A stretch of 5,070 nucleotides of DNA from Candidatus Omnitrophota bacterium (GCA_024653845.1 JANLHA010000092.1:1-5070), one strand, 5' to 3'; counted from the stretch's first letter, positions 1-4,863 are shown. Made by a program: numbers and translations. The notes: generated from the sequence alone by a model not told the origin.

Positions 1-1255
1 CACCCTCTTCCATCGCGAGGGCCATTGCTTTAAGATGCTCTATAATAAACTCCGAACGCTCGATATCATCGTTTGTGGCCAATCCATTTTCTGAAATCAA
101 GAGTGGAAGCTTGTATCGCGAAAAATCTTTTAAAAATGTATACAATCCTTGCGGATAAATTTCCCACGAAAGAAAATTATCTTTTCCGGTATGCCGGTCA
201 TGCGCTACCGTCGCCGTGCAAGCTTTCCCCAAAATTCCCGGGAATCCAAACCCATGATGAAGGACAAAATCCCGCGTGTAATAATTAAGCCCGATAAAGT
301 CCAAAGTTTTTGCTCTCGGCAAGTGAACATTGAAAAGCCCGATGCAATAGGCCTTCCCCCGCACCAACGCCTGGACAAATAAATGATTGAACATCCAATG
401 CCTGAAACGCGCCGCAATCCGATCTCGTAAAGAACGATCCGAACAAGCCCTGAAGATCAGAACACTTTGCGCGATCCCAACCATGGGTTCATTCCAATTT
501 TTTTGAATATAGGTCTCTTTGATTTTCTCATAGGCTAAAACATGCCCCAGAAGTAAATTTTTAAAAACTTGAATTCCTTTCTCAGGTGATTTCTCCCCCG
601 GCGGCCAGTCCCCGACCATATAACTTTTATACGTGTACACGACAGGCTCATTCAATGTCATCCAATAATGGACATCGCTGCCTAAACTTTCTGTCACTTT
701 TTCGACGTATCGGGCAAAATTTCTGGGGGTCTTCTCAGAATACCAGCCCCCTTGGCGCGCCAACCATAAAGGAAGCGTAAAATGATGCAGCGTTACAATA
801 GGCTCAATGCCTTTTGATCTAAGGGAACGGATAACCTGAACGTAATGATCAAGAGCCAAGCTATCCCATTGCCCCTCTTCTGGCTCAATGCGGCTCCATT
901 CGATGGAAAAACGGTGAGCGGTATGTCCTAAACTTTGAGCGAGATTGGAATCTTCTTCATAACGATTCCACTGATCACAAGCCTCGCCGGAACGCGCCTG
1001 GGGGGACTTTGTTTGTTCCCACTCCCACCAATCGTTATTGACATTGTTTCCCTCAACCTGATGAGAGGATGTGGCAGCCCCCCATAAAAAATCTTTGGAA
1101 AATTTAAATTCACGGGGGATATTTCCCGCGATCGTTTGATGAGCACTTGAACAACCCAACCCCATAAAAATAAAGAAAAATAAAGCGAGACTTACGCGTA
1201 AACCCTCGGGCTCTCTGAGATTGACGATAGCTGGGCGCATATTTTTTACATTCAT
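1..1255 (-). CDS. Glycoside hydrolase family 1 (beta-glucosidase-like), apparently exported; 3' end beyond window
   Basis: Likely hydrolyses beta-linked glucosides or galactosides by the retaining GH1 mechanism; the substrate cannot be read from sequence. 418 residues are visible in one uninterrupted frame, and GH1 proteins are usually about 440-480 long, so only the end (including the W..NFEW-type segment) is missing. Family landmarks in order: FLWGAATSSHQVEG (57-69), HRFSIEWSRIEPE (about 113-125), TLHHFTLPLW (155-164), TLNEP with acid/base Glu203, LNYYTR (323-328), and ISENG with nucleophile Glu389. The first 35 residues look like a signal peptide: arginines at 14 and 20, a hydrophobic stretch VSLALFFFIF, then GLGC with Cys35. 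The lipobox is imperfect (Gly at -3), so either a lipoprotein or a Sec-cleaved protein is possible. The ATG at 1255 is chosen because GAGGAA lies 11 bases upstream. It starts 37 bases after the PLDc_N gene, so it may be the last visible gene of that transcript. Confidence 0.93.
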   Translation of the reverse strand, partial: MNVKNMRPAIVNLREPEGLRVSLALFFFIFMGLGCSSAHQTIAGNIPREFKFSKDFLWGAATSSHQVEGNNVNNDWWEWEQTKSPQARSGEACDQWNRYEEDSNLAQSLGHTAHRFSIEWSRIEPEEGQWDSLALDHYVQVIRSLRSKGIEPIVTLHHFTLPLWLARQGGWYSEKTPRNFARYVEKVTESLGSDVHYWMTLNEPVVYTYKSYMVGDWPPGEKSPEKGIQVFKNLLLGHVLAYEKIKETYIQKNWNEPMVGIAQSVLIFRACSDRSLRDRIAARFRHWMFNHLFVQALVRGKAYCIGLFNVHLPRAKTLDFIGLNYYTRDFVLHHGFGFPGILGKACTATVAHDRHTGKDNFLSWEIYPQGLYTFLKDFSRYKLPLLISENGLATNDDIERSEFIIEHLKAMALAMEEG

Positions 1256-1292
1256 TCACTATTGGCTTCCTCAATCATTTATCAACAGATCG

Positions 1293-1457
1293 TTATTTCT
1301 TGCCAATTAAAAAGTAAAGCACCATGCCGATAACAGGCAGAATAAGGATCAAAATAATCCACAAGGCCTTTTTCCCTGTGTCCATCGAGCTTTTGAGGAC
1401 ATCAACAATAGCGACAATGTCGAGAACTAGAATCAGTAGCCCTAATATCCCGCCCAT
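1293..1457 (-). CDS. PLDc_N-type small two-helix membrane protein
   Basis: This 54-residue protein matches the pattern of the phospholipase D-nuclease N-terminal domain (PLDc_N) found alone or ahead of cardiolipin synthases. It has a first membrane helix (GILGLLILVLDIVAIVDVL, about 3-21), a short polar turn with SSMDTGKKA, and a second helix (LWIILILILPVIGMVLYFLIG, about 32-52) ending in KK. The D..AIVDV, KK-LW and LP-IG-LYF-IG positions are the family's recurring ones. There is no HKD catalytic motif, so it is not itself a phospholipase. Its function is unknown, and a role in the inner membrane is inferred from the helices. A strong AGGAGG lies 4 bases before the ATG. It sits 18 bases after the DUF2934 gene and 37 bases before the GH1 gene, consistent with co-transcription. 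Confidence 0.85.
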   Translation of the reverse strand: MGGILGLLILVLDIVAIVDVLKSSMDTGKKALWIILILILPVIGMVLYFLIGKK

Positions 1458-1475
1458 AGACCCTCCTTATTTCAT

Positions 1476-1709
1476 TTATTGACCCGCAATCATTTCTGCT
1501 TCCACTTCTTTCTCGGCTTCAAACCAGTCATTCCAATCGTTACCATCTTGACAGCCTCTTTTTTGATAAAGTTCGTAAGCCTTCTTCTCCACTCTTTGCG
1601 CAAAGACGTTAGCGTCCACCCGCTTCTCACTCTCAAATCTAGTCGGGGCTGTCTTCCAATTATTTTTTCTTTTTAATGCCATTCTATCGACTTCAATTGT
1701 GCTTATCAT
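1476..1709 (-). CDS. DUF2934 family protein
   Basis: This 77-residue soluble protein has a C-terminal half that carries the DUF2934 signature: VEKKAYELYQKRG (40-52) followed by DGNDWNDWFEAEKEV (55-69). This matches the family pattern of an A-Y-x-L-Y-x-x-R-G helix and a D-W-x-x-A-E helix. The N-terminal half (about 1-38) is basic and low in hydrophobics, with a KRKNNWK stretch, and looks disordered. No signal peptide or membrane helix is visible. DUF2934 proteins are short and functionally uncharacterised. The first ATG (1709) is preferred over the internal Met10 because AGGAGAT lies about 6 bases before it. It lies between an unrecognised 58-residue gene (19-base gap) and the PLDc_N gene (18-base gap). 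Confidence 0.88.
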   Translation of the reverse strand: MISTIEVDRMALKRKNNWKTAPTRFESEKRVDANVFAQRVEKKAYELYQKRGCQDGNDWNDWFEAEKEVEAEMIAGQ

Positions 1710-1728
1710 GTTGATCTCCTTTTTTGGT

Positions 1729-1905
1729 TTAGCCTACTTTTTCACTCTGTCTAAAAAATCGATAACTTTGGGCCTTGATACGTTTCCACAAACTGCTCCA
1801 GCAATCTGAACCTTGATCTTTCGATTTTGCTCTAAAATTATTTTTTAGAATAGTAAATACATCTTGGTTCTTCTTTATTTCCTTATATTCTATTCTATTT
1901 TTCAT
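1729..1905 (-). CDS. Small hypothetical protein, 58 residues
   Basis: I do not recognise this protein. It runs ATG to TAA without interruption and is strongly basic (many Lys and Arg, few acidic residues). It opens MKNRIEYKEIKKNQDVF and has an aromatic, basic C-terminal half containing DCWSSLWKRIKAQSYRFFR (about 34-52), which could form an amphipathic helix able to bind membrane or nucleic acid; that is inference. It has no signal peptide or clear transmembrane segment. Support for being real: an AAGGA about 10 bases before the ATG, a fit into the gap between the 40-residue basic gene (41 bases) and DUF2934 (19 bases), same strand as all neighbours, and no competing frame. Against: short length, no known family, and AT-rich codons. 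Confidence 0.55.
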   Translation of the reverse strand: MKNRIEYKEIKKNQDVFTILKNNFRAKSKDQGSDCWSSLWKRIKAQSYRFFRQSEKVG

Positions 1906-1946
1906 ATCTCAACGATCCTTTACAAAACCTCAGGCTCTCATAATAT

Positions 1947-2069
1947 CTAAGCCGCCATGATGTATCGAGCGGCCGCGCGATTCCTGGCTCTAATATGTCC
2001 ACCAAGCGCCTTGGCAGCCTGCCGTTTTGCTGACGGTCTCTTACTTCTCTTTTGATTTTTCTTTTGCAT
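1947..2069 (-). CDS. Very basic 40-residue hypothetical protein
   Basis: I do not recognise a family. The protein starts MQKKNQKRSKRPSAKRQAAK and ends in an Ala/Arg-rich stretch (GGHIRARNRAAARYIMAA). About a third of its residues are Lys or Arg, with no acidic residue at all. Such composition suggests nucleic-acid or ribosome binding, but that is inference only. The start at 2069 is chosen because GGGAG lies 9 bases upstream. The frame stays open farther upstream, but any earlier start would overlap the DUF3309 gene and translates there to an implausible sequence. It lies 28 bases after DUF3309 and 41 bases before the next small gene. Its short length keeps confidence moderate. Confidence 0.5.
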   Translation of the reverse strand: MQKKNQKRSKRPSAKRQAAKALGGHIRARNRAAARYIMAA

Positions 2070-2097
2070 TTTGTATAACTCCCTGCTGCGCAAGCTT

Positions 2098-2367
2098 CTA
2101 TTCAACGGCCCGCCTGATGGAATCCCCCACATCACGGCCCGCCGATTTAATATCTTCCCCAACATCTTGGAACGTTGATTTAACACCCTCCCCTGAGCTC
2201 CTAAAAAGCGGCCGACCTCCGGCAATAACCCAAACAATAAGAATGACCACTAAAAGTGTCAAAACACTCATAGGCGCATACCCCCATGACCGGCTGTAAG
2301 GCCATGAAGGCAAAGCCCCGATGAGCAGAAAAATCACGATCAATAACAATAAACTTTCTATAGTCAT
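2098..2367 (-). CDS. DUF3309-type membrane protein with entericidin-like C-terminal tail
   Basis: This 89-residue protein begins with the DUF3309 pattern: a hydrophobic helix (about 4-18), the motif GALPSWPYSRSWGY (17-30), and a second helix (about 33-51). DUF3309 proteins are usually only about 50-55 residues, so the segment from 52 to 89 is an extension. That tail is hydrophilic and helical in character, with GEDIKSAG at 70-77 and DSIRRAVE at the end. It resembles the mature part of the entericidin encoded at 3397-3537. The function of DUF3309 is unknown; two membrane helices suggest the inner membrane. The ATG at 2367 is chosen over an in-frame one 30 bases earlier because AGGAG lies about 7 bases before it and because the earlier start would overlap the upstream lipoprotein gene, whose stop is 13 bases away. 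Confidence 0.85.
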   Translation of the reverse strand: MTIESLLLLIVIFLLIGALPSWPYSRSWGYAPMSVLTLLVVILIVWVIAGGRPLFRSSGEGVKSTFQDVGEDIKSAGRDVGDSIRRAVE

Positions 2368-2380
2368 TAAGATTCTCCTT

Positions 2381-2839
2381 TTAACGGATAGAGGCAATAC
2401 CGTTATTCCGTTCTCTTGGCAATATTTTCACGAACTGCACCATCATATCGTCGACAGATTTTAATTCAGCAATCTTCGTATTATTCTGATACAGCTTGAC
2501 TTGGTATCCGGTTTCTCTTTTAATAATTCTTTCAATGCTTGCGATACTACTACGTTTGGGATCGAATTTGACTTGTTTTATATCCTTTAGCTCCAAAGAA
2601 CTGCTCGATGTTCCCGGCAGATAAATCGTTCCATTATTAAAATCAACAGCAAAGGCAATAACGCCTGGGATAATAAAAAGCAATAATCCAATACCATCCA
2701 AAATCGCGACTCCTGCATCAATCTTCCCGCTTTTTTGCCCCTTGCGCTCAGGATACATAATGGTTCCACAACCAACCAATTGAAAAATTAAAACAGCACA
2801 AGTTAAAGCATGTAACGTATTCACTAATTTCTTGAACAT
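2381..2839 (-). CDS. Conserved lipoprotein of unknown function, with membrane helix
   Basis: This 152-residue protein has a lipoprotein signal: MFKK, a hydrophobic core, and lipobox LVGC with Cys24. After the cysteine comes GTIMYPERKGQ, then SGKIDAGVAILDGIGLLLF and IIPGVIAFAVDF (about 37-67), then NGTIYLPG. I recall this YPER-G-Q / IPGVIAFAVDF pattern from small Gram-negative lipoproteins, some wrongly labelled as polyribonucleotide nucleotidyltransferase; I see nothing of that enzyme here. The hydrophobic stretch 44-65 could be a membrane helix. Residues 77-152 form a soluble region rich in beta-like segments (LELKDIKQVKFD, GYQVKLYQ, KIAELKSVDD). The start at 2839 is set by AGGAGG 4 bases upstream and by the signal peptide; a start 27 bases earlier would put nine extra residues before the signal. 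The gap to DUF3309 is 13 bases, so the two are probably co-transcribed. Confidence 0.85.
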   Translation of the reverse strand: MFKKLVNTLHALTCAVLIFQLVGCGTIMYPERKGQKSGKIDAGVAILDGIGLLLFIIPGVIAFAVDFNNGTIYLPGTSSSSLELKDIKQVKFDPKRSSIASIERIIKRETGYQVKLYQNNTKIAELKSVDDMMVQFVKILPRERNNGIASIR

Positions 2840-2868
2840 ACTCCCTCCTTTTCCATCACCTGCCATTG

Positions 2869-2884
2869 ACGGTTGGCCAACGGT
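2869..2884. repeat. Near-perfect 16-base palindrome between two genes
   Basis: ACGGTTGGCCAACGGT reads as its own reverse complement except for one mismatched pair; the inner 10 bases (GTTGGCCAAC) are perfect. It lies in the 69-base gap between the DUF1328 and larger lipoprotein genes, about 30 bases before the lipoprotein start. It could be a protein site or chance. Confidence 0.35.
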
Positions 2885-2888
2885 GATC

Positions 2889-2921
2889 GGGTGACAGTCC
2901 GCAAGAATCTATACTGTCCCC
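2889..2921 (-). other. Stem-loop at the end of the DUF1328 gene
   Basis: On the minus strand GGGGACAGT and ACTGTCACCC pair: six bases (GACAGT with ACTGTC) plus three G-C pairs after a one-base bulge, with a 14-base loop. The left arm is the final codons of the DUF1328 gene, and the stop codon lies in the loop. No T run follows, so it is not a standard intrinsic terminator. It could be an RNA processing or stabilising hairpin. Confidence 0.4.
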
Positions 2922-3073
2922 TTTCTTCCAAAAACGAAGGACAGAACCGCCAAAATTAAAAAGATAAAAAATAAAACTTTAGCAATGTCAATGGCTGAAC
3001 CCGCGATACTCGTAAATCCCAGTACCGCCGCAATAATGGCGATAACAAAAAATGTAATTGCGTAATTCAACAT
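2909..3073 (-). CDS. DUF1328 (YtjA-type) small membrane protein
   Basis: This 54-residue protein is typical of DUF1328 in both length and sequence. It has a first helix ([20 protein letters not shown], about 6-25), a short AIDIAK link, a second helix ([17 protein letters not shown], about 33-49), and a basic RK end. The AAVLGF.-IAG and AK-LFFIFL positions are the family's hallmarks. It should sit in the inner membrane. Its function is unknown, though relatives are often found near stress genes. The ATG at 3073 is chosen because AGGAGG lies 5 bases before it and because the family starts with ML-YA at this point; the open frame extends six codons upstream. It follows the glycine-rich lipoprotein gene by 31 bases. 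Confidence 0.92.
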   Translation of the reverse strand: MLNYAITFFVIAIIAAVLGFTSIAGSAIDIAKVLFFIFLILAVLSFVFGRKGTV

Positions 3074-3104
3074 AAGAACCTCCTCTCTCATTAAATCAAG
3101 CCTT

Positions 3105-3338
3105 CTATTTCAACAATGACCCCTTCTGGATCTGATCTTTACGGATGTTGTATTCTTCTTGATTGATCTTTCCATTCTTGAGATCTTCATTTAATTGCTT
3201 CATTTGCCGCTCGGCCTGAATTTCATATCCGGCCCCGGCACCCAAGACTCCAGCACCTGCACCGCCCCAAAAAGCTCCGCTACATCCGGCAAGAGTTACC
3301 CCTAAAAGTAATACTGATAAAGTGAGTATTTTTTTCAT
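3105..3338 (-). CDS. Glycine-rich lipoprotein with SHOCT-like tail
   Basis: This 77-residue protein has a clear lipoprotein signal: MKK, a hydrophobic core ([13 protein letters not shown]), and lipobox LAGC with Cys19. Directly after comes a Gly/Ala-rich segment ([19 protein letters not shown], about 22-40) of glycine-zipper character, which could pack in or against a membrane. The C-terminal part ([20 protein letters not shown], then IRKDQIQK) resembles a SHOCT motif: a short helix, a K-G-x-I turn, then E-E-Y/F and a second helix. It is probably anchored to the envelope; the function is unknown. A GGGAG lies about 8 bases before the ATG, directly next to a 17-base hairpin. It is 58 bases after the entericidin gene and 31 bases before DUF1328. 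Confidence 0.85.
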   Translation of the reverse strand: MKKILTLSVLLLGVTLAGCSGAFWGGAGAGVLGAGAGYEIQAERQMKQLNEDLKNGKINQEEYNIRKDQIQKGSLLK

Positions 3339-3351
3339 CGCCGTTCTCCCT

Positions 3352-3368
3352 GCCTGCTATAAGCAGGC
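3352..3368 (-). promoter_or_regulatory. Perfect 7-bp hairpin touching the lipoprotein's ribosome-binding site
   Basis: GCCTGCT and AGCAGGC pair perfectly around a 3-base loop. On the transcript, the right arm runs into the GGGAG Shine-Dalgarno of the 3105-3338 gene, and the arm's own AGCAGG is purine-rich. There is no T run after it on the minus strand, so termination is unlikely. It could mark an RNA processing end or tune translation of the lipoprotein; this is inference. Confidence 0.5.
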
Positions 3369-3396
3369 TTGATCTTGCTTTATTGATGACATGCTC

Positions 3397-3537
3397 TTAA
3401 TCATTATGATCCACAGTTTTTTGAATACTTCCCCCTGCGTTTTCAATATCCTCTCCCGCACCCCTGAGCATGTTACAACCCAAAAACGAGGTTGTTAAAA
3501 GTAGCGCAATCATAATCAAAAAATAGTTGCTTTTCAT
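3397..3537 (-). CDS. Entericidin A/B-like lipoprotein
   Basis: This 46-residue protein has a lipoprotein signal (MKSNYFLIMIALLLTTSFLGC, lipidated Cys21 in lipobox FLGC) followed by NMLRGAGEDIENAGGSIQKT. The C-N-x-x-x-G-A-G-E-D-I-x-x-A-G-x-x-I-Q pattern is the entericidin signature. Entericidins are tiny membrane lipoproteins described in enterobacteria as a toxin/antidote pair linked to stationary phase and osmotic stress. Only one copy is seen here, and there is no sign of an adjacent partner. In many bacteria a lone copy acts as a general stress marker, so I give no ecnA or ecnB name. A G-rich AAGGGGG lies about 5 bases before the ATG. It is the first gene of the small-protein run, 178 bases after the stand-alone receiver gene. 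Confidence 0.9.
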   Translation of the reverse strand: MKSNYFLIMIALLLTTSFLGCNMLRGAGEDIENAGGSIQKTVDHND

Positions 3538-3715
3538 ATCGTCCCCCTTTTAAAAAATTTTTTTAACTTCTGCTGTTTACCTGCAGTCATTCCAGCTACT
3601 ACCATCTTTTCAACTCTTCACATATTTTTTATCAAATGCTAAAGAATAAATATATTAGTGCCTATACATCTAAAATTGGGTAGTACTACCTACAATATGA
3701 TGAATTACCAGCCTT
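3538..3715 (-). promoter_or_regulatory. Intergenic control region ahead of the small-protein cluster
   Basis: This 178-base AT-rich stretch has no coding frame. It holds the 12-base palindrome at 3679-3690, a TTGATA resembling a -35 box (3625-3630 on the minus strand) without a good -10 box at 16-18 bases, and an A6T6 tract at 3552-3563 just before the entericidin ribosome-binding site. I found no convincing sigma-54 (-24/-12) pair. As the longest gap in the window, just before nine tightly packed genes, it is the likeliest promoter site; the exact promoter is not resolved. Confidence 0.5.
3679..3690. promoter_or_regulatory. Perfect 12-base palindrome, possible operator
   Basis: GGTAGTACTACC equals its own reverse complement. 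It lies 142 bases upstream of the entericidin start and 26 bases after the receiver gene's stop. Dimeric LuxR/FixJ-type regulators bind two-fold symmetric sites, so the neighbouring FixJ-type protein is a candidate binder. Alternatively, on the minus strand the palindrome plus CAATTTT could be a weak terminator for the receiver gene, but a stem of about 4 pairs is short. Confidence 0.45.
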
Positions 3716-4081
3716 TTAATGCACCTCATTGATCAAATCGACCAAGTCTTGAACATCAATCGGTTTTTGAAAAAATCCTCTGGCCCCGGTTTCTAAAGCC
3801 TTCTCCCTTAAGCCCCCATTTTTATCCGCTGAAATGACAATGACCGGACGTTGAGATCCCGATCGATGAAGACACTGCAGCATTGTCCATCCGTTTAATC
3901 CTGGCATATGGATATCCAAAATTAAAAAACCAGGATCACTCTTAAGCACACCGCTAAAAAATTCCTCTGCGGAAGAAAAAGCTTTCACTTCAAACCCAAA
4001 AGTACCCAGAATAATTCCAAGTGCGCGACGTACAGATTCATCATCATCCACAATGTAAATTTGTTTCTTGCCTATCGACAT
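3716..4081 (-). CDS. Stand-alone receiver-domain response regulator (CheY-like)
   Basis: This 121-residue protein is a single phosphoacceptor receiver domain with no output domain. Key residues are present: acidic pocket Asp13 and Asp14 in IVDDDE, phosphorylated Asp56 in LILDIHMPGLNG, Ser84 in VIVISAD, and Lys106 in FFQKP. It is therefore expected to be phosphorylated by a histidine kinase, plausibly the one encoded just upstream, and to act by protein contact, as a phosphate sink or as a shuttle; the partner is inferred. The start at 4081 is chosen over an in-frame ATG at 4105 because AAGGAG (4090-4095) sits 8 bases before it and the receiver fold begins a few residues later. It is 155 bases downstream of the FixJ-type gene, with its own promoter candidates, and 178 bases ahead of the entericidin gene. 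Confidence 0.93.
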   Translation of the reverse strand: MSIGKKQIYIVDDDESVRRALGIILGTFGFEVKAFSSAEEFFSGVLKSDPGFLILDIHMPGLNGWTMLQCLHRSGSQRPVIVISADKNGGLREKALETGARGFFQKPIDVQDLVDLINEVH

Positions 4082-4124
4082 TTCGCACACTCCTTGAGAG
4101 GACATCCACCAGCTTCATGTTTGT

Positions 4125-4181
4125 ATTGTAGTCAGGAATCAAGAAGAGGCCAATTGTACCGAGGTATAACCCTACTGGCAG
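4125..4181 (-). promoter_or_regulatory. Two sigma-70-like promoter candidates for the receiver gene
   Basis: On the minus strand TTGGCC (4148-4153) and TACAAT (4125-4130) are 17 bases apart, matching 4/6 and 5/6 of the -35 and -10 consensus. Transcription from here would leave a leader of roughly 35-40 bases. A second pair, CTGCCA (4176-4181) and TACAAT (4153-4158), also 17 apart, scores the same, and its -35 lies inside the inverted repeat at 4167-4186. The two overlap; neither is proven. Confidence 0.45.
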
Positions 4182-4186
4182 GGTTA
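4167..4186. promoter_or_regulatory. Inverted repeat TAACCCT-N6-AGGGTTA, possible operator
   Basis: Two perfect 7-base arms flank a 6-base spacer, in the gap between the FixJ-type gene and the receiver gene. The repeat covers the -35 box of one promoter candidate, as a repressor or class II activator site would. No T run follows on either strand, which argues against an intrinsic terminator for the FixJ-type gene. Confidence 0.45.
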
Positions 4187-4236
4187 ACTTTCATCGACGT
4201 GAAAATCAATTTATCTTTAAAATGATTGAGAAGGGA

Positions 4237-4863
4237 TTAATACCGGAGGGAAGTGATGCCGGCTTTTTGAGCGAAGTGGATAAGTTCGGTCACGGTTTTC
4301 GCTTGCATCTTCTGCATGACCCGACCGCGGTGAACTTTGATCGTCTGAAGGGCCGTTCCCCGCTTTGAGGCAATTTGTTTGTTCAACATCCCATTAACGA
4401 CTAAGCGAAAGACTTCCAGCTCTCTGGGGGATAACGTCTTGATATTTCGCCAGATTTTTGCTGTTTCGGCTTGTTTTTTATTTTTGGCTTTGCTTTCAAC
4501 AATGGCCAGTGCGATGGCATCAATGAGTTTCGTCGCCGTAAATGGCTTGATAAAAAAATCGACGGCTCCGGCTTTGATCGCTTTCACACTCTTCGGAACA
4601 TCTCCATGCCCGGTAATAAAAATAATAGGAATGCTAATCCCTTGTTGCACCATTTTTTCCTGAAGAACAAGTCCATTGATATCCGGCAAACTAATATCAA
4701 GCAGCAAACATGATGGCACTTTAGGATGCTTAAAAGCTAAAAATTCTGCGGCTCGGGTAAACGTCTCAACTTTAAATCCGTGGGATTTTAACAATAAGGA
4801 TACAGCCCGGCACACAGAGATATCGTCATCAACGACATAAATGATAGCGCTATGAGTCTTCAT
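4237..4863 (-). CDS. FixJ-type response regulator (receiver plus LuxR-type HTH)
   Basis: This 208-residue transcription regulator has the normal length for the FixJ/NarL class. The receiver domain (about 5-120) shows Asp13/Asp14 in VVDDD, phosphoacceptor Asp56 in LLLDISLPDINGL, Thr84 in FITGHGD, and Lys106 in FFIKPF. A short Lys-rich linker (about 123-136) leads to a LuxR-type DNA-binding domain: LSPRELEVFRLVVNGMLNKQIA (144-165) and TIKVHRGRVMQKM (174-186). The usual LG-S-KT segment before the recognition helix reads KRGTALQTIK here, a mild departure. When phosphorylated it should dimerise and bind promoter DNA. The start overlaps the kinase stop as ATGA, and no strong Shine-Dalgarno is present, so translation is probably coupled to the kinase. 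Targets are not shown by sequence, but the small-protein cluster downstream is the obvious candidate. Confidence 0.95.
   Translation of the reverse strand: MKTHSAIIYVVDDDISVCRAVSLLLKSHGFKVETFTRAAEFLAFKHPKVPSCLLLDISLPDINGLVLQEKMVQQGISIPIIFITGHGDVPKSVKAIKAGAVDFFIKPFTATKLIDAIALAIVESKAKNKKQAETAKIWRNIKTLSPRELEVFRLVVNGMLNKQIASKRGTALQTIKVHRGRVMQKMQAKTVTELIHFAQKAGITSLRY

Noticed and set aside
73..417. Several overlapping open frames on both strands near the left edge
   Set aside because: They all overlap the GH1 coding sequence, which continues in one frame to the window edge with NYYTR and ISENG motifs.
928..1146. Minus-strand open frame of 72 codons inside the GH1 gene
   Set aside because: It is out of frame with a complete GH1 protein whose landmark motifs and both catalytic glutamates are in the other frame; its translation has no recognisable features.
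1..1255. Possible frameshift or pseudogene in GH1, since no closed frame is visible
   Set aside because: Codon-by-codon reading from 1255 to the window edge found no stop or shift; the gene simply runs off the window.
1969..1976. GCGGCCGC 8-base palindrome
   Set aside because: It lies within the coding frame of the basic protein, where it reads as Arg and Ala codons; there is no reason to think it regulatory.
1947..2237. Longer 96-codon version of the basic protein
   Set aside because: The extra 56 codons overlap the DUF3309 gene, and the Shine-Dalgarno supports the internal start at 2069.
2587..2775. Minus-strand 62-codon frame within the larger lipoprotein gene
   Set aside because: The lipoprotein frame has a signal peptide and a conserved family pattern; this one is a shifted reading of the same bases.
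3538..3715. Sigma-54 type promoter around the GGCAC on the minus strand near 3660
   Set aside because: No GC-containing -12 element lies at the required distance.
4167..4186. Intrinsic terminator for the FixJ-type gene
   Set aside because: The stem is adequate, but no T run follows on either strand.
4379..4713. Two plus-strand frames opposite the FixJ-type gene
   Set aside because: The minus strand there encodes a full receiver and HTH protein with all key residues; the plus-strand frames lack family features or ribosome-binding sites.
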